Shown: in pieces, positions 5,368 through 6,286 of the stretch
Numbering within the stretch: the stretch's first letter is position 1
Layout: every line of letters begins with the position of its first letter
Assembly: GCA_964496875.1 (NCBI GenBank)
Contig: CAZCBH010000162.1
Location: 1-6,286, forward strand
Direction of reading: 5' to 3'
DNA: 6,286 bases
Source: RI-106 sp964496875
Lineage (GTDB): Bacteria; Cyanobacteriota; Vampirovibrionia; Obscuribacterales; Obscuribacteraceae
Notes under the pieces: model-generated
What the model was told of the DNA's origin: nothing
Databases searched by the model: none
What the model saw: the letters and a program-made list of their open reading frames with translations, nothing else
Translations under genes and position numbers: made by a program

Positions 5368-6276
5368 CTAGCTCTGGGTCTCCTGCCAGCGCTTTCTAAA
5401 ATGACGTATGGGAATATCCGACAGGAAAAGACGTTCCTCTGTCGCTTCCATCGAAGAATTGCTGCCTTGAGACAAGACTACGCTTCGGTCCTGACCAAGA
5501 ATAATGCCATTTGTGATGTTGAAGAACCAGTCTACTAAGTCTTTTAATATGGGTACGGCGACTCCACGATAGTAAGTGCGCAGATAGAGATTGGTGCTGG
5601 TTTCGTTCACCGGCGCAAAAGCCAGAAAAATCATGAAGCCGTCTTTTATGTAATTCTGCCAGATATTCGGAAAACGGTATTCTATGAAAGCGACTTTGTT
5701 CTTTTCGGCATTGGGACGAAACTTGATACGCTCATCGGCCAGCTCGACCTCCGGTTTGGATGAAATACTGGCGAATCGCCCTATCGTACTGGCATGCACG
5801 AATGGAAGATGAGCATAGTCAAGCTGATTTTCGATACAGCGCGTGATATGACAGGGCCACAAATCTGTGAACTGGCAGTAGAGAAGCCCTTCTTCCAGCT
5901 CGGCAAACCAGGGAGGATCTGAAGAAGGCTTATTAGAAGATCCGTACCAGACCCAGATCAAGTTATGAATCTCTTGCACAGGAAAAACATCGACACAGAG
6001 ATTCTCGGCCGGTTTTTCGGTTTCAGGCACATATCGACAACTGCCCGTGGTATCAAATTCAAAGCCATGAAATGGACACTGAACCCGGTTGTCTTTCAAC
6101 TTTCCCAGACTTAGTTTTGCCGAGCGATGGGGACAGAGATCTCTCATCACCACCGGCGTCCCATTTTCATCTCTCCAGAGCACAAGCGCCTGACCAAACC
6201 GCTCGACACCGAGCGGTTTGTAGGGGGAAAGCTCATCAGAGCTCAATATTGCGTACCAGCCTGGAGGGAGTTTCAT
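5368..6276 (-). CDS. Rieske [2Fe-2S] non-heme iron oxygenase, alpha-subunit type
   Basis: This 302-aa protein (from ATG 6274-6276) has an N-terminal Rieske domain (about 5-110) with ligands C48-x-H50 and C67-x2-H70 in CPHR...CPFHGFEF. The C-terminal catalytic domain carries the mononuclear iron site in ENQLDYAHLPFVH (D153, H156, H161 in the NxxDxxHxxxxH pattern) with D263 as the likely carboxylate ligand. Such enzymes use electrons from a reductase or ferredoxin to hydroxylate or demethylate aromatic or other substrates. It looks like the single-component oxygenases seen in cyanobacteria and plants (pheophorbide a oxygenase and vanillate demethylase-type), but the C-terminal CxxC of the PaO/TIC55 group is absent and the substrate cannot be read from sequence. 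No reductase or ferredoxin gene is adjacent. Only 10 bp lie upstream, with no ribosome binding site, and the frame stays open to the edge, so the real start may be further out. Confidence 0.88.
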   Translation of the reverse strand: MKLPPGWYAILSSDELSPYKPLGVERFGQALVLWRDENGTPVVMRDLCPHRSAKLSLGKLKDNRVQCPFHGFEFDTTGSCRYVPETEKPAENLCVDVFPVQEIHNLIWVWYGSSNKPSSDPPWFAELEEGLLYCQFTDLWPCHITRCIENQLDYAHLPFVHASTIGRFASISSKPEVELADERIKFRPNAEKNKVAFIEYRFPNIWQNYIKDGFMIFLAFAPVNETSTNLYLRTYYRGVAVPILKDLVDWFFNITNGIILGQDRSVVLSQGSNSSMEATEERLFLSDIPIRHFRKRWQETQS

Positions 6277-6286
6277 CGAAGGACGC

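Overview
The window looks like chromosomal DNA of a Gram-negative (diderm) bacterium of moderate GC content. The evidence is a lipobox lipoprotein with a Spy/CpxP-type domain, a CpxR/CpxA-like two-component system and a Rieske non-heme iron oxygenase. The mix of TPR proteins, a DUF4259 protein and a cyanobacterial-type Rieske oxygenase would suit a non-photosynthetic cyanobacterial relative (Obscuribacterales/Melainabacteria type). That taxonomic guess is weak inference, because no rRNA or marker gene is present. I see no mobile element, CRISPR array, tRNA or rRNA.

Layout. Positions 1-54 are nine perfect copies of CGGTAG, running off the left edge. They could encode a Gly-Ser tail of a plus-strand gene ending at 163. 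A CpxP/Spy-like LTxxQ lipoprotein (154-918, minus) follows, with a candidate terminator beyond its 3' end. Upstream of it on the same strand is a secreted TPR-type protein (1044-1670, minus). A 192-bp divergent intergenic region then leads into a response regulator (1863-2600, plus) and a histidine kinase (2597-4117, plus) whose genes overlap by 4 bp. Convergent to them is a DUF4259-TPR fusion protein (4138-5064, minus). After a 303-bp gap comes a Rieske oxygenase (5368-6276, minus), whose true start may lie outside the window.

How it fits together. The left two thirds resembles the enterobacterial cpxP/cpxRA locus: a periplasmic LTxxQ protein lies divergent to an OmpR-family regulator and its CpxA-like kinase, here with a TPR protein inserted. 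The regulatory DNA supports this. The region before the regulator gene carries four TGTAAA direct repeats, and the gap before the lipoprotein gene carries a related GTAAG-N6-GTAAA element sharing an 11-bp identical core. Both resemble the E. coli CpxR box (GTAAA-N5-GTAAA). The regulator gene also has an extended -10 (TGCTATGAT) just downstream of its box. The most economical model is an autoregulated envelope-stress or metal-stress circuit in which the regulator controls its own operon and the lipoprotein. A further unusual point is that both the kinase's sensor domain and the lipoprotein's C-terminus carry long Pro/Gly-rich segments. The right third (DUF4259-TPR and Rieske oxygenase) has no visible functional link to this circuit.
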